Shown here one piece after another: positions 16,368-24,460 of a DNA stretch of 64,000 nt. Origin of the DNA: Streptomyces sp. NBRC 110611 (GTDB lineage: Bacteria > Actinomycetota > Actinomycetes > Streptomycetales > Streptomycetaceae); NCBI RefSeq assembly GCF_001590865.1, contig NZ_BBUY01000002.1, positions 134,487-198,486 on the forward strand, in the 5' to 3' direction. The position numbers were made by a program, and so were the translations under genes. The notes under the pieces are model-generated. The model was not told the DNA's origin. It saw nothing but the letters and a program-made list of their open reading frames with translations, and ran no database searches. Each line of letters starts with the position of its first letter. Positions within the stretch are counted from its first letter, which is position 1.

Positions 16368-16968
16368 ACTGCTGCTGGTCCGGCACGGCGAGACCGAATG
16401 GAGCAGAACCGGCCGTCACACCGGTCGCACGGACCTGCCCCTCACCGAGGAGGGCGAGCGGCGGGCCCGCGCCCTGGCCCCCCTCCTCGCCCGGTGGCGC
16501 ATCGCGCGGGCCCTGTGCAGCCCCCTGCGGCGTGCGGCACGGACGGCGGAGCTCGTCCTGCCGCCCGGCACCGGCGTACGGCCGGAGTCCGGGCTCATGG
16601 AGTGGGACTACGGGGCGTACGAGGGGCTGACCACCGCCGAGATCCGGCGGACCCGGCCCGGCTGGGACCTGTGGCGCGACGGTGTGCCGCCCGGCGACGG
16701 GGCCCACCCCGGCGAAACCCTCGCCCAGGTCGGCGAGCGCTGTGACACGGTCCTCGCCCGCGCCGCCGCCGCGCTGGACGAGCACGACGCGGACGTGGTC
16801 CTGATCGCCCACGGCCATGTCCTGCGGGTGCTGACGGCCCGGTGGCTGGGGCAGCCCGCGGTGGACGGCGCCCTGTACCGGCTGGACACCTCCGCGCTCT
16901 GCGTACTGGGCACCGAACACGAGCGCCGGGTGATCACGGGCTGGAACCTCCGCCCCTGGCCGGAGTGA
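16354..16968 (+). CDS. Histidine phosphatase (phosphoglycerate-mutase-like) family protein
   Basis: 204 residues. It has the RHGE phosphohistidine motif near the N-terminus (LLVRHGETEWSRTGRHTGRTDLPL), the second arginine in SPLRRAARTAE, the acid in LMEWDYGAYEG and the second histidine in VLIAHGHVLRVL. It belongs to the small-molecule phosphatase branch rather than glycolytic dPGM. It overlaps the end of the GH65 gene and is therefore probably co-transcribed with tkt, the beta-PGM and GH65 genes, perhaps dephosphorylating a sugar phosphate made there. The substrate is not known. Confidence 0.88.
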   Translation: MSVAELLLVRHGETEWSRTGRHTGRTDLPLTEEGERRARALAPLLARWRIARALCSPLRRAARTAELVLPPGTGVRPESGLMEWDYGAYEGLTTAEIRRTRPGWDLWRDGVPPGDGAHPGETLAQVGERCDTVLARAAAALDEHDADVVLIAHGHVLRVLTARWLGQPAVDGALYRLDTSALCVLGTEHERRVITGWNLRPWPE

Positions 16969-16989
16969 GGCACGGAGGACACAGGGGAG

Positions 16990-17637
16990 TTACGCGCCGG
17001 CACTGAGCTGGTACGCCAACAGCGCCGCCTGTGTCCGGTTGTCGACGTTGAGCTTGGTGAGCGTGCGGGAGACGTACGTCTTGACGGTGGACATGCTCAT
17101 ATACAGCTGTCCGGCGATGTCGGCGTTGTTCATGCCCCGCCCGAGCAGCTCGAAGACCTGCCGCTCGCGTGCGCTGAGCCTGGTGACCAGCGCGCGGGCC
17201 TGGGCCGCGCGCGGGGGCAACGGCGCCCCGCGGGAGAGGAGCTGCCGGGTGACGGTGGGCGACAGCACCGTCCCGCCGGCGGCGACCGTGCACACCGCGT
17301 GGATGAGCTGTTCCGGGCTGAGCTGCTTCAGCAGGAATCCCGAGGCCCCCGCGCAGAGCGCGGCGGTGATGTTCTCGTCCATGCCGAACGTGGTCAGGAC
17401 GAGCACCTTGGGCGGATCGGGCTGTCCGAGGAGGTGCCGGGTGGCGGTCAGGCCGTCGCAGCCCGGCATCTCGATGTCCATCAGCACCACGTCCGGCCGG
17501 CCCCGGCGGACCTGGTCGATGGCCTCGCCGCCGTCCCGGGCCTCCGCCGTGACCGTGATCTCCTCGGAGGCCTCGACGATGGCGCGGATTCCCGCGCGCA
17601 CCAAGGCGTCGTCGTCGGCTATCAGGACGCGGATCAT
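16990..17637 (-). CDS. NarL/LuxR-family response regulator
   Basis: 215 residues. The receiver domain has acidic DDD at the N-terminus (VLIADDDALVR), the phospho-acceptor Asp in VVLMDIEMPG (about 54), a Thr in LVLTTFG and Lys in FLLKQLSPEQL. The C-terminal LuxR helix-turn-helix reads LSARERQVFELLGRGMNNADIAGQLYMSMSTVKTY in outline. It is translationally coupled (ATGA overlap, 17634-17637) to the sensor kinase upstream. Targets unknown. It is convergent with the phosphatase gene, leaving only 21 bp between stops. Confidence 0.93.
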   Translation of the reverse strand: MIRVLIADDDALVRAGIRAIVEASEEITVTAEARDGGEAIDQVRRGRPDVVLMDIEMPGCDGLTATRHLLGQPDPPKVLVLTTFGMDENITAALCAGASGFLLKQLSPEQLIHAVCTVAAGGTVLSPTVTRQLLSRGAPLPPRAAQARALVTRLSARERQVFELLGRGMNNADIAGQLYMSMSTVKTYVSRTLTKLNVDNRTQAALLAYQLSAGA

Positions 17638-18791
17638 GCTGTCTCCTCGGTGCGGGACGCGGGGCCCGGCAGGCGGGCTCGCAGGACGAAGCCCCCGCCG
17701 CGTCCGGGGGCCGTGTGCAGGGTGCCGCCTGCGGACCGGACTTCGTCACGGAGCCAGACCAGGCCGTTGCCGGTGCCCGGCAGCGGGTCGCCGCCCGGCG
17801 GCGGTGCCTCGTTGCGCACGGTGACGGTCACCTCGGTGTGGGTCTGGTCGATCCGGACGTCGACGGCGGCGCCGCGGGCATGGCGTGCGGCGTTGCTCAG
17901 CCCTTCCGTCACGATCCGGTACGCGAGGTCCTGGGTGGCCGGGTCCGGTGGGGACGGGGAGATCCGGACGTTGACGGTGATCCGGTGACCGCCGCTGCGG
18001 TAGCGGCCGATCACCGGTGCCAGGTCCGTCAGGACGTACCGGCGTCCGGCCGGTGGGGCGTCCGCGGGGTCGGGCGTCTTCGCGAGCGTGACGATCTCCC
18101 GCAGGGCGTCGACGGCGTCGCGCCCGGCCTCGGAGATGAGCCGGCACCTCTCCTTGACCGGTTCCGAGGCGTCCTTGCGGACGGCGATGGCACCGGCCTG
18201 CAGCACCATGAGGGTGATCTGCCGCCCGACCCCGTTGTGGATGTCCCGTACGAGCCGTTCGCGCTGTTGCAGGGCCGCCTCGCGCAGCCGGCCCTCCTGG
18301 AGGAGGGCTTCCCGGGCCCGCTGTTCGACGGTGAGCTCGGCCATCTTCTTGTTCACCTTGGCCAGGTGGCCCAGGAGCACCGGCACCAGGACGATCACCG
18401 CGGCGCCGGAGAGCGTGGCCTCGGCGTGCGGGGCGTGCCCGGTCAGCACCTCCGGCGTCGCGAGTGCGAAGACCAGGGAGACGAGCACCAGGATCGCGGC
18501 CAGCACGTGGCGGCCCTGGCGGACCGCGGTGTAGCAGGCCACCGTGGTGCTCAGCAGATGGCCGGTGATCACGACGCCGGCGACGGATACCGCGCTGTAG
18601 GGCAGGAGCACGCGTTCGCGCCACACCGTGCCGACCGCGATGGCGACGGACACCAGCAGTCCCACGGTGCGGTCCGGGACGAGCCCCGCGTCCGGCAGGG
18701 CCAGCGCGATCTCGATGAGCGGGATGCCGTAGACCACCGCCAGGACCGTGTTCTTCCACCGGCTTTCGCACAGGGCGGTGTACCACTTCAT
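17634..18791 (-). CDS. Sensor histidine kinase (HisKA_3/NarL-partner type)
   Basis: 385 residues. About five to six N-terminal membrane helices with almost no periplasmic loop (residues 15-165) lead into a coiled linker (KMAELTVEQRAREALLQ). The dimerisation/phosphoacceptor motif is RERLVRDIHNGVGRQITLM, with His at about 190. The HATPase_c domain has the N-box EGLSNAARHA and a G-box GTGNGLVWLRDEV. The His is followed by NGVG rather than the commoner D-x-x-x-x-P-type pattern of this family. It phosphorylates the adjacent LuxR regulator. A membrane-embedded sensor suggests detection of envelope or membrane stress, an inference from topology. Confidence 0.92.
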   Translation of the reverse strand: MKWYTALCESRWKNTVLAVVYGIPLIEIALALPDAGLVPDRTVGLLVSVAIAVGTVWRERVLLPYSAVSVAGVVITGHLLSTTVACYTAVRQGRHVLAAILVLVSLVFALATPEVLTGHAPHAEATLSGAAVIVLVPVLLGHLAKVNKKMAELTVEQRAREALLQEGRLREAALQQRERLVRDIHNGVGRQITLMVLQAGAIAVRKDASEPVKERCRLISEAGRDAVDALREIVTLAKTPDPADAPPAGRRYVLTDLAPVIGRYRSGGHRITVNVRISPSPPDPATQDLAYRIVTEGLSNAARHARGAAVDVRIDQTHTEVTVTVRNEAPPPGGDPLPGTGNGLVWLRDEVRSAGGTLHTAPGRGGGFVLRARLPGPASRTEETA

Positions 18792-18875
18792 GCCCGTGCC
18801 GTGCCTGCCTCTCCTGCCCTGCCTGACGCAGGCCCCGCGGGGATGATCATGAAATGTCCGGATCGGCGGTGAAGT

Positions 18876-20858
18876 CTACCCTCCCTGCCGATCCCTTACG
18901 AGCTCGTGGAAGATCCTGTCCCGGTCGCGCTCCGGGTCACGGAAGACCTCCTTCGCCGGGAAGTACTGCTGCTGCATCTTCCGCAGTTCGTCCTCGGACA
19001 GGGTGGTCCGGCCCTCGGCGGACAGGGCCCGGCGCACCTCGGCGAGCTTGTCGTCCGTCATCTTCCGCCACCGCGCCTGGCGACGGCTGAGCTCCTGCTG
19101 GCCCCACACCCTGGCCCCGCTGGCGCGGAACTCCTCCTCGGAGATCCTGCCGATCAGCTTCTTCAGATACGGCTGCGCGCTCTTGTCGAGGAAGTGATCG
19201 TTGAAGATGTCGAATCCGCTCCTGCCGTCCTTGCCCGGCTTGAGCGTGGCGGCGAAAGCACCGGTGGCGACCTTGACGATCTCCTGCTCGTACAGCGCGG
19301 TCCGGGCGTCCTGCTGCTCCCACACCGTCGCGTCGATCTTCTTCTGCAACGCGGACGCGTGGGCGCCGATGCGCCGCTTCTCCTCCGCGGAGGCGGCGCG
19401 GGCCCGGGACTGTTCGGCGATCCTGGCGACGGCCGCCTTCTTGGCCTTGGCCCACTTGCCCAGGGTGATCACGTCGGAGGTCAGCACGCGGTTGAACTCC
19501 TCGTTGAGCTGGGGGAAGAGCTCCTGCACCGCCTGCCCCACGAGGCGGTCGCGCCACTGTGTATCACGGTGCGCCACCAGGTCCTTGACGGCACCGTCCC
19601 ACTGGGCGCGGTCGTGCTCCAGCTGCTTCTGCTCCGCGATCCACCCGGCGACCTCGTTGTACACGAGCTGCGCCAACTGCTCGGCCAGCAGGGCGGGTTC
19701 GAGGAGCGGAGCGACCTCCGGCTGGGCGACCATGGCCACCTGAAGCCCCTCGGCGACCGAGTCGAAGGCGAGGTTCGCGTAGTCCCCGGCCTTGGCGTCC
19801 TCGGCGACGGCGTAGCCGGTCACGGCGATCCCCACGTACGGCAGGACCTTCACGCCCAGGTCGCCGGCCCGGCCGACCTGGCGGCCCACCCCGGCGAGCA
19901 GGCCGGTGTCGGTGGTGAGCCCCTGTACGGCCCGGAGGTCACGGCTGAAGGCCGCACCGACCCGGGCGGAGAACGTCTCGAAGTCCTTCGCGCCGAGCTC
20001 GGCGGACGCGGCGTCGTTCAGCACCTTGTTGGTCTCGCGCAGCGGCGACAGCAAGGCCTTGGGGTTCTTCTCGAACTCCTCCAGGGACGTGACGTACTCG
20101 ACGTCGCCGCCCTGCGCGCGCAGGCGTTCCCGCTGGGTGTGGGCGACCCCGTCGTCGCCCCAGCCGCACGACGCGGCGGCCCGCTTCGCCCGGCCCGACG
20201 AGGCACCGGTCGCGCACACGCCGTTGCCGTCGGGCCAGCCCCTGCCCGCGAGCCACTGGCTCATACCAGGGTGGGAGGCGTTGTCGACCCCCTCGATGAA
20301 CAGGTACTTCCGGGGGATGTCCCCCTGGTACGCCCACGCTCCGTTGGTCGACACCCCGCCGAGCGGACCGCCGGTGTGGTCCCCCTTGAGCGTGCCGCCG
20401 AGCAGGCGGCCGTCCCGCTTCAGCGCGTCCCATCTGATCTTGACTCTGATGGCATCACCGTTCTTCTCGATGGCATTGGCGCCCTCGATGCCCTGCTTCG
20501 AAGAGCCCTCCCACATGAAGACGTGCTCGTGGTGCCCGTTCTTAGCATAGCCCGAGCCCATTCTCCTCAGCTCGTCCGCCACGTCCTTTCCCTCGGCGAG
20601 CCAACGGCTCTTCGCGGTCTGCAGGCCGTTTCTGCTCAGCGAATCGCGCAGCTGGTCGAGGTTCACCTCTCCCCTGGGCCGCTTGTCGACGACGATGTGG
20701 GTGTATTCATCGGCGTACTGCCGAGCGGTGGCCGAACTCCCCGGCTGGTCGGACGGAGCGGCCTGGACGGCGGCCTCGCCGGTGACGGCGAACACCACGG
20801 CCGCCGCCATGATCGTGGTGAGGACGCGAGGCAGGGCCTGCTGTGCTGGGTTTCTCAT
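18876..20858 (-). CDS. Large secreted protein of unknown function
   Basis: About 660 residues from the chosen ATG at 20858 (RNPAQQALPRVLTTIMAAAVVFAV...VQAA is a good Sec signal peptide). An in-frame GTG at 20909 gives a 677-residue form with a longer n-region. After the signal, a globular region (about 45-190) contains THIVVDKRPRG, HHEHVFMWEGSSKQGIEG and LFIEGVDNASHPGMSQWLAG. A central Gly/Ala-rich segment (about 300-360) could be a membrane-insertion hairpin. The C-terminal 300 residues are charged, helical and coiled-coil-like (KAKKAAVARIAEQSRAR). I do not recognise the family. It resembles exotoxin-like architecture in outline only, with no ADP-ribosyltransferase or protease motif found. 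Confidence 0.6.
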   Translation of the reverse strand: MRNPAQQALPRVLTTIMAAAVVFAVTGEAAVQAAPSDQPGSSATARQYADEYTHIVVDKRPRGEVNLDQLRDSLSRNGLQTAKSRWLAEGKDVADELRRMGSGYAKNGHHEHVFMWEGSSKQGIEGANAIEKNGDAIRVKIRWDALKRDGRLLGGTLKGDHTGGPLGGVSTNGAWAYQGDIPRKYLFIEGVDNASHPGMSQWLAGRGWPDGNGVCATGASSGRAKRAAASCGWGDDGVAHTQRERLRAQGGDVEYVTSLEEFEKNPKALLSPLRETNKVLNDAASAELGAKDFETFSARVGAAFSRDLRAVQGLTTDTGLLAGVGRQVGRAGDLGVKVLPYVGIAVTGYAVAEDAKAGDYANLAFDSVAEGLQVAMVAQPEVAPLLEPALLAEQLAQLVYNEVAGWIAEQKQLEHDRAQWDGAVKDLVAHRDTQWRDRLVGQAVQELFPQLNEEFNRVLTSDVITLGKWAKAKKAAVARIAEQSRARAASAEEKRRIGAHASALQKKIDATVWEQQDARTALYEQEIVKVATGAFAATLKPGKDGRSGFDIFNDHFLDKSAQPYLKKLIGRISEEEFRASGARVWGQQELSRRQARWRKMTDDKLAEVRRALSAEGRTTLSEDELRKMQQQYFPAKEVFRDPERDRDRIFHELVRDRQGG

Positions 20859-20933
20859 GCCCAGCAGCCTTCGCCTTTCGTGGCGGAGAATCGTCATCCC
20901 TCTGTCCACTCGGTGTCGTCTGCGGTGCCATCC

Positions 20934-20976
20934 GGCCCCCTCCCGCAGGGGGGGCCGCGCTCCTCCTGTGGGAGGA
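20934..20976 (-). terminator. Tandem hairpins downstream of the PBP gene
   Basis: Two inverted repeats follow the PBP stop on the minus strand. TCCTCCtgtgGGAGGA is at 20961-20976. A G/C stem with GGCCCCCT facing AGGGGGGGCC is at 20934-20956. There is no T-tract, which is usual for Streptomyces terminators. They lie between the PBP gene and the secreted-protein gene and probably separate the two transcripts. Confidence 0.55.
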
Positions 20977-21005
20977 CCCCGGTGACGGGCCGTCCGGCCG
21001 GCGCG

Positions 21006-22997
21006 CTACCGGGCCGTCATGTACCGGGTCCAGATATCGGCGGGGAGCGGACTGCCCGGCTGCCCCTCGGGCGTGCCGCCGAGGCCGTCCAGTGACAGCA
21101 GTTCCTGGCTCCCGGGGTCGATCCGGGACAGCGAGACCGCCGTCGACAGCGTGCCCCGATAGCCCACGAACCAGGCCGACCGGTTGTCCTGCGCGGTGCC
21201 CGTCTTGCCCGCCGCGTCCTTGCCGGCGCTCCGGGCGCGGACCGCCGAGCCCCGGCGGACGGCGTCCCGCAGGGCCTCGTCCACGGCCTTCGCCACCGGC
21301 GCCGGCAGCGCCCGCCCGGCCGTCGGCCGTTCCACCGGCACCTGCTCGCCGTCCCGGGTGAGCCGGGAGACCGAGTACGGCTCGGTGTGCAGGCCGCCGG
21401 CCGCGAACGTCGCATAGGCGTCCGCCATGCGGATGGCGCTGGGCGTCGTCGCGGCGCCCAGCGAGAAGGCGGGCAGCTGGACGCCGAGGCTGCCCTTGAG
21501 CAGTCCCGCCTGGGTGGCCAGCCGGCCGACCCGGTTCAGTCCCACGTCCATACCGACCTGCATCATCGTGGTGTTGACGGACTGCACGACCGCCTCCTTG
21601 AGCGGGATCCTGCCCCAGGACTTCCCGTTGTCGTTGACCGCCTTGACGATCTTTCCCGAGCGGTCCCAGTAGGGTCCTTCGGGCGTGTGCAGCGTGATCT
21701 TGTTGTCGCCGTCGTAGACCGTCGCCGGGGTGACCGGGGTTCGGGGCCGGTCGCGCCGGAGCTGCACTCCGTCGCGCAGGGCGGCGGCGTAGACGAAGGG
21801 CGTGAAGGCGCTGCCGGCCGGTACGACGGTGGAATTGGCGTCGTTGAACCCCTGCTTGAGGTAGCCCGGTCCGCCGTACAGCGCGACGATGCGTCCGTCG
21901 GTGGTCACCGAGGCGGCGCCGATGCGGACATGCCGGTCGGCTTCCCGCTGCCGGGGCCGCAGGCCGTCGCGCAGCTTCGTCACACTCTCGGCCAGGGCGG
22001 TGGACCGCGGTCGGTCGAAGGTGGTGCGGATCTGGTAGCCGCCGAGGTCGAAGTCCCGGTCGGAGACGTCGCTGTGGGCGAGGACATAGGCGTGCGCGGT
22101 CTCCACCAGGTAGCCGGTCTGGCCGGTCAGTCCGGTGGGCCGGGGCGGGGCGACGGGTTCGGGGAAGCGGGTGTAGCCGGCCCGTTCCTGGGGGGAGAGC
22201 TTGCCGATGGCCACCATCCGGTCCAGCACCCAGCTCCAGCGCTTCTCGGCGCGTGCGCGGTTGCCGGGGCCGAGCGCCGGGTCGTACCGGGAGGCGCCCT
22301 GCAGCAGTGCGGCGAGGAACGCGCCCTCGCTGGGGTTGAGTTGGGAGACGTCCTTGCCGTAATAGGCGTGGGCGGCCCGCGCGATGCCATAGGTGCCGCG
22401 CCCGTACCAGCTCGTGTTGAAATAGCGTGCGAGGATATCGTCCTTGCTCATCCTCTGGTCGAGCTTGATCGCGATGAATATCTCGCTGAGCTTGCGGCGG
22501 AAGGTCTGTTCCTGGCCGAGGTAGGCGTTCTTGACGTACTGCTGCGTGATGGTCGATCCGCCTTGGGTGCTGCCCCCGCCGGCCATCTTGACGACGGCCC
22601 GGACCATACCGCTGGGAGAGATACCGCTGTCGGAGTAGAAGGTTTCGTTCTCGGCGGCCAGCGCGGCCCAGCGGACCTTCTCCGGCACCCTTTCCAACGG
22701 GGTGTCCTGCCGGTTGACTTCACCGGTGCGGGCCATTTCCGAGCCGTCTGCCCAGTAGTAGACGTTGGCCTGCTGGACGGCGAAGGTGTTGAGGTCGGAA
22801 GGTATCTCGGTACGCGCGTACATGATCAGCAGGAGACCGGTGACGGTACCCGCGAAGAGGCCGGACAACCCGAGTACCTGTCGCCACGACGGTATCCAGC
22901 GCCGCCAGCCGGCGCGGCCCGGGCGCGGATAGGCCGGGCGCAGCGGGAAGCGCGAAGCGGAATTCCGGGCGTGTGCCCCGGTATGACGTGTGAACAC
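21006..22997 (-). CDS. Class A penicillin-binding protein (GT51 transglycosylase plus transpeptidase) with altered SxxK box
   Basis: 663 residues. There is a basic N-terminus and one membrane anchor (about 38-60). A GT51 domain (about 85-260) carries the catalytic-Glu region ALAAENETFYSDSG, QGGSTITQQYVKN and RKLSEIFIAIKLD. The transpeptidase domain (about 330-640) has SxN as QSVNTTM and KTG as AGKTGTAQ. At the nucleophile position the expected S-x-x-K reads SAFT (Ser396, Thr399), so the general-base lysine is missing. Glycan polymerisation should be intact, while cross-linking and penicillin binding are in doubt. The start is a GTG at 22997. It is followed by tandem hairpins. It neighbours a deacetylase-like lipoprotein and an amidase, all cell-wall-linked. 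Confidence 0.88.
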   Translation of the reverse strand: MFTRHTGAHARNSASRFPLRPAYPRPGRAGWRRWIPSWRQVLGLSGLFAGTVTGLLLIMYARTEIPSDLNTFAVQQANVYYWADGSEMARTGEVNRQDTPLERVPEKVRWAALAAENETFYSDSGISPSGMVRAVVKMAGGGSTQGGSTITQQYVKNAYLGQEQTFRRKLSEIFIAIKLDQRMSKDDILARYFNTSWYGRGTYGIARAAHAYYGKDVSQLNPSEGAFLAALLQGASRYDPALGPGNRARAEKRWSWVLDRMVAIGKLSPQERAGYTRFPEPVAPPRPTGLTGQTGYLVETAHAYVLAHSDVSDRDFDLGGYQIRTTFDRPRSTALAESVTKLRDGLRPRQREADRHVRIGAASVTTDGRIVALYGGPGYLKQGFNDANSTVVPAGSAFTPFVYAAALRDGVQLRRDRPRTPVTPATVYDGDNKITLHTPEGPYWDRSGKIVKAVNDNGKSWGRIPLKEAVVQSVNTTMMQVGMDVGLNRVGRLATQAGLLKGSLGVQLPAFSLGAATTPSAIRMADAYATFAAGGLHTEPYSVSRLTRDGEQVPVERPTAGRALPAPVAKAVDEALRDAVRRGSAVRARSAGKDAAGKTGTAQDNRSAWFVGYRGTLSTAVSLSRIDPGSQELLSLDGLGGTPEGQPGSPLPADIWTRYMTAR

Positions 22998-23071
22998 TTC
23001 TCGACCCTAAAGGAAGCGGACGGGACGTTACTCGCCCGGCCGCCGTTCCGCGGTGGTCCGGGCCTTGTGCT

Positions 23072-24346
23072 CTACTTCACCAGGGTCGCCCAGTCAGGGG
23101 ACTGCGCCGGGTCCAGCATGCGCAGCTTCGCCAGGACCTTCGGGTCCTGGGCGTCCAGCCAGTCGGCGAGCTGTTTGAAGGTCACACAGCGCACGCCGTC
23201 CCGTGTGCACACCGACTTCGTGACGTCCTCGACGGCCTTCATGTATATGCCGCCGTTCCAGTCCTCAAAATGGTTCCCGATGAACAGCGGTGCACGGCTT
23301 CCGTGGTAGACGCGTTCAAAGCCGTTGAGATAGCCGTCACGGGTCAGCTTCCGCCACTGCTCGTACTTCGCCGGATCGCCCCGGGTGTTGTCACCGGACT
23401 GGTTGTAGAGGAAGTTGAAGTCCATGGACAGGACCTGCTTCTCGCTCTTGGGATAGGGAACGAGTTGCAACGGGAAGTTCCAGATGCCGTGGATCCTGGA
23501 CGGCCAGATCTGGAAGTCGCCGGGCGAGCTGGCGTCGTAGCGCCAGCCGAACGACTTGGCGGCCTTCAGCAGGTTCGGCTGCCCCTCCAGGCACGGCGCC
23601 CGCCCGCCCACCAGTTCCTTCTTGTAGTCGAAGGGCAGCGGGGGCAGGTCCTTGAAGCCGGTGTTCGTCTTCCAGTGCTGCACGAACGCGTACGACTGCT
23701 CGATCTCGCTCTTCCACTCGGCCGTACTCCAGTCACCGCCGCCCTTGGCCCCGCAGAAGTGACCGTTGAAGTGCGTGCCTATCTCATTGCCTTCGAGCCA
23801 GGCACCCCGCAGCTGCTCCAGGGTCTCCCTGATGTGCTGGTCCGTCGCGTAGGAGATCGCCATCTCACCGGGCTTGTGCTGCGGCGGCCGGTACATCGAG
23901 GCCTTCGACTTCGGCAGCAGATAGGCACCGGTGAGGAAGAACGTCATCTTGGCGTTGTTCTTCCGGGCGACCTCGCGGAAGTGCGAGAAGAGTTTGTCGT
24001 CGCCCTGCAACGCGCCGTCCCAGGAGAAGACCACGAACTGCGGTGGCTTCTCACCGGGCTTGAGCCTCTCCGGTCTGGGCTGGTTCGGCTGCGGACCGGC
24101 AGCGGACGTGGAACCGTCCCCCAGAACCCGGACTTTCCCGTCCCACTTCTCCTCCGGCACCCCGCTCTTCGACGCGGACGGGTCCGGGGAAGCGGCTGCG
24201 GAAGCGGCGGACGAGGGCACCTCGGGAGAGGCCACGGCCTTCGTCCCGGCTCCCTTCTCGTCGGGACCGCAGGCCGACAGCGACCCGAGGACAAGAGCCG
24301 TCCCGGCCACCAGAACCACTCCGCCACGAGCGGCCTTCTTGGACAA
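23072..24346 (-). CDS. Polysaccharide-deacetylase-like lipoprotein
   Basis: About 424 residues from a TTG at 24346 with GGAG seven bases upstream. This gives an ideal lipoprotein signal (SKKAARGG, hydrophobic stretch, lipobox LSAC). An in-frame ATG at 24439 would add 31 residues across a strong hairpin and has no well-placed ribosome site. After a Ser/Ala-rich linker comes an NodB-like fold: FVVFSWDGAL where deacetylases have TFDDG, AKMTFFLTGAY, GNEIGTHFNGHF and late FIGNHFEDW. The first motif has Trp-Asp in place of Asp-Asp and the GTHFNGHF region supplies metal-type histidines, so activity is plausible but not certain. Probably membrane-anchored, acting on cell-wall or extracellular polysaccharide. 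Confidence 0.78.
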   Translation of the reverse strand: MSKKAARGGVVLVAGTALVLGSLSACGPDEKGAGTKAVASPEVPSSAASAAASPDPSASKSGVPEEKWDGKVRVLGDGSTSAAGPQPNQPRPERLKPGEKPPQFVVFSWDGALQGDDKLFSHFREVARKNNAKMTFFLTGAYLLPKSKASMYRPPQHKPGEMAISYATDQHIRETLEQLRGAWLEGNEIGTHFNGHFCGAKGGGDWSTAEWKSEIEQSYAFVQHWKTNTGFKDLPPLPFDYKKELVGGRAPCLEGQPNLLKAAKSFGWRYDASSPGDFQIWPSRIHGIWNFPLQLVPYPKSEKQVLSMDFNFLYNQSGDNTRGDPAKYEQWRKLTRDGYLNGFERVYHGSRAPLFIGNHFEDWNGGIYMKAVEDVTKSVCTRDGVRCVTFKQLADWLDAQDPKVLAKLRMLDPAQSPDWATLVK

Positions 24347-24385
24347 TTTCCTACTCCCAGATGCCAGTTGAGCTGCCTTGCACAG

Positions 24386-24416
24386 CCGCGCGGAGCGCCG
24401 CCTGCGCTCCGCGCGG
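24386..24416 (-). terminator. 12-bp perfect hairpin after the amidase gene
   Basis: Perfect arms CCGCGCGGAGCG (24386-24397) and CGCTCCGCGCGG (24405-24416) around a 7-base loop. It lies 45 bp downstream of the amidase stop and just before the TTG start preferred for the lipoprotein. No T-tract. It is most simply a terminator or attenuator between the two genes. Confidence 0.6.
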
Positions 24417-24460
24417 AGCAACGGACCGGGCCGGTTCATACCGCCCGGCGGCCTCGAATA

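Noticed and set aside
18876..20858. ADP-ribosyltransferase (Scabin/pierisin-like) toxin
   Set aside because: No R-STS-ExE pattern could be found in the N-terminal domain.
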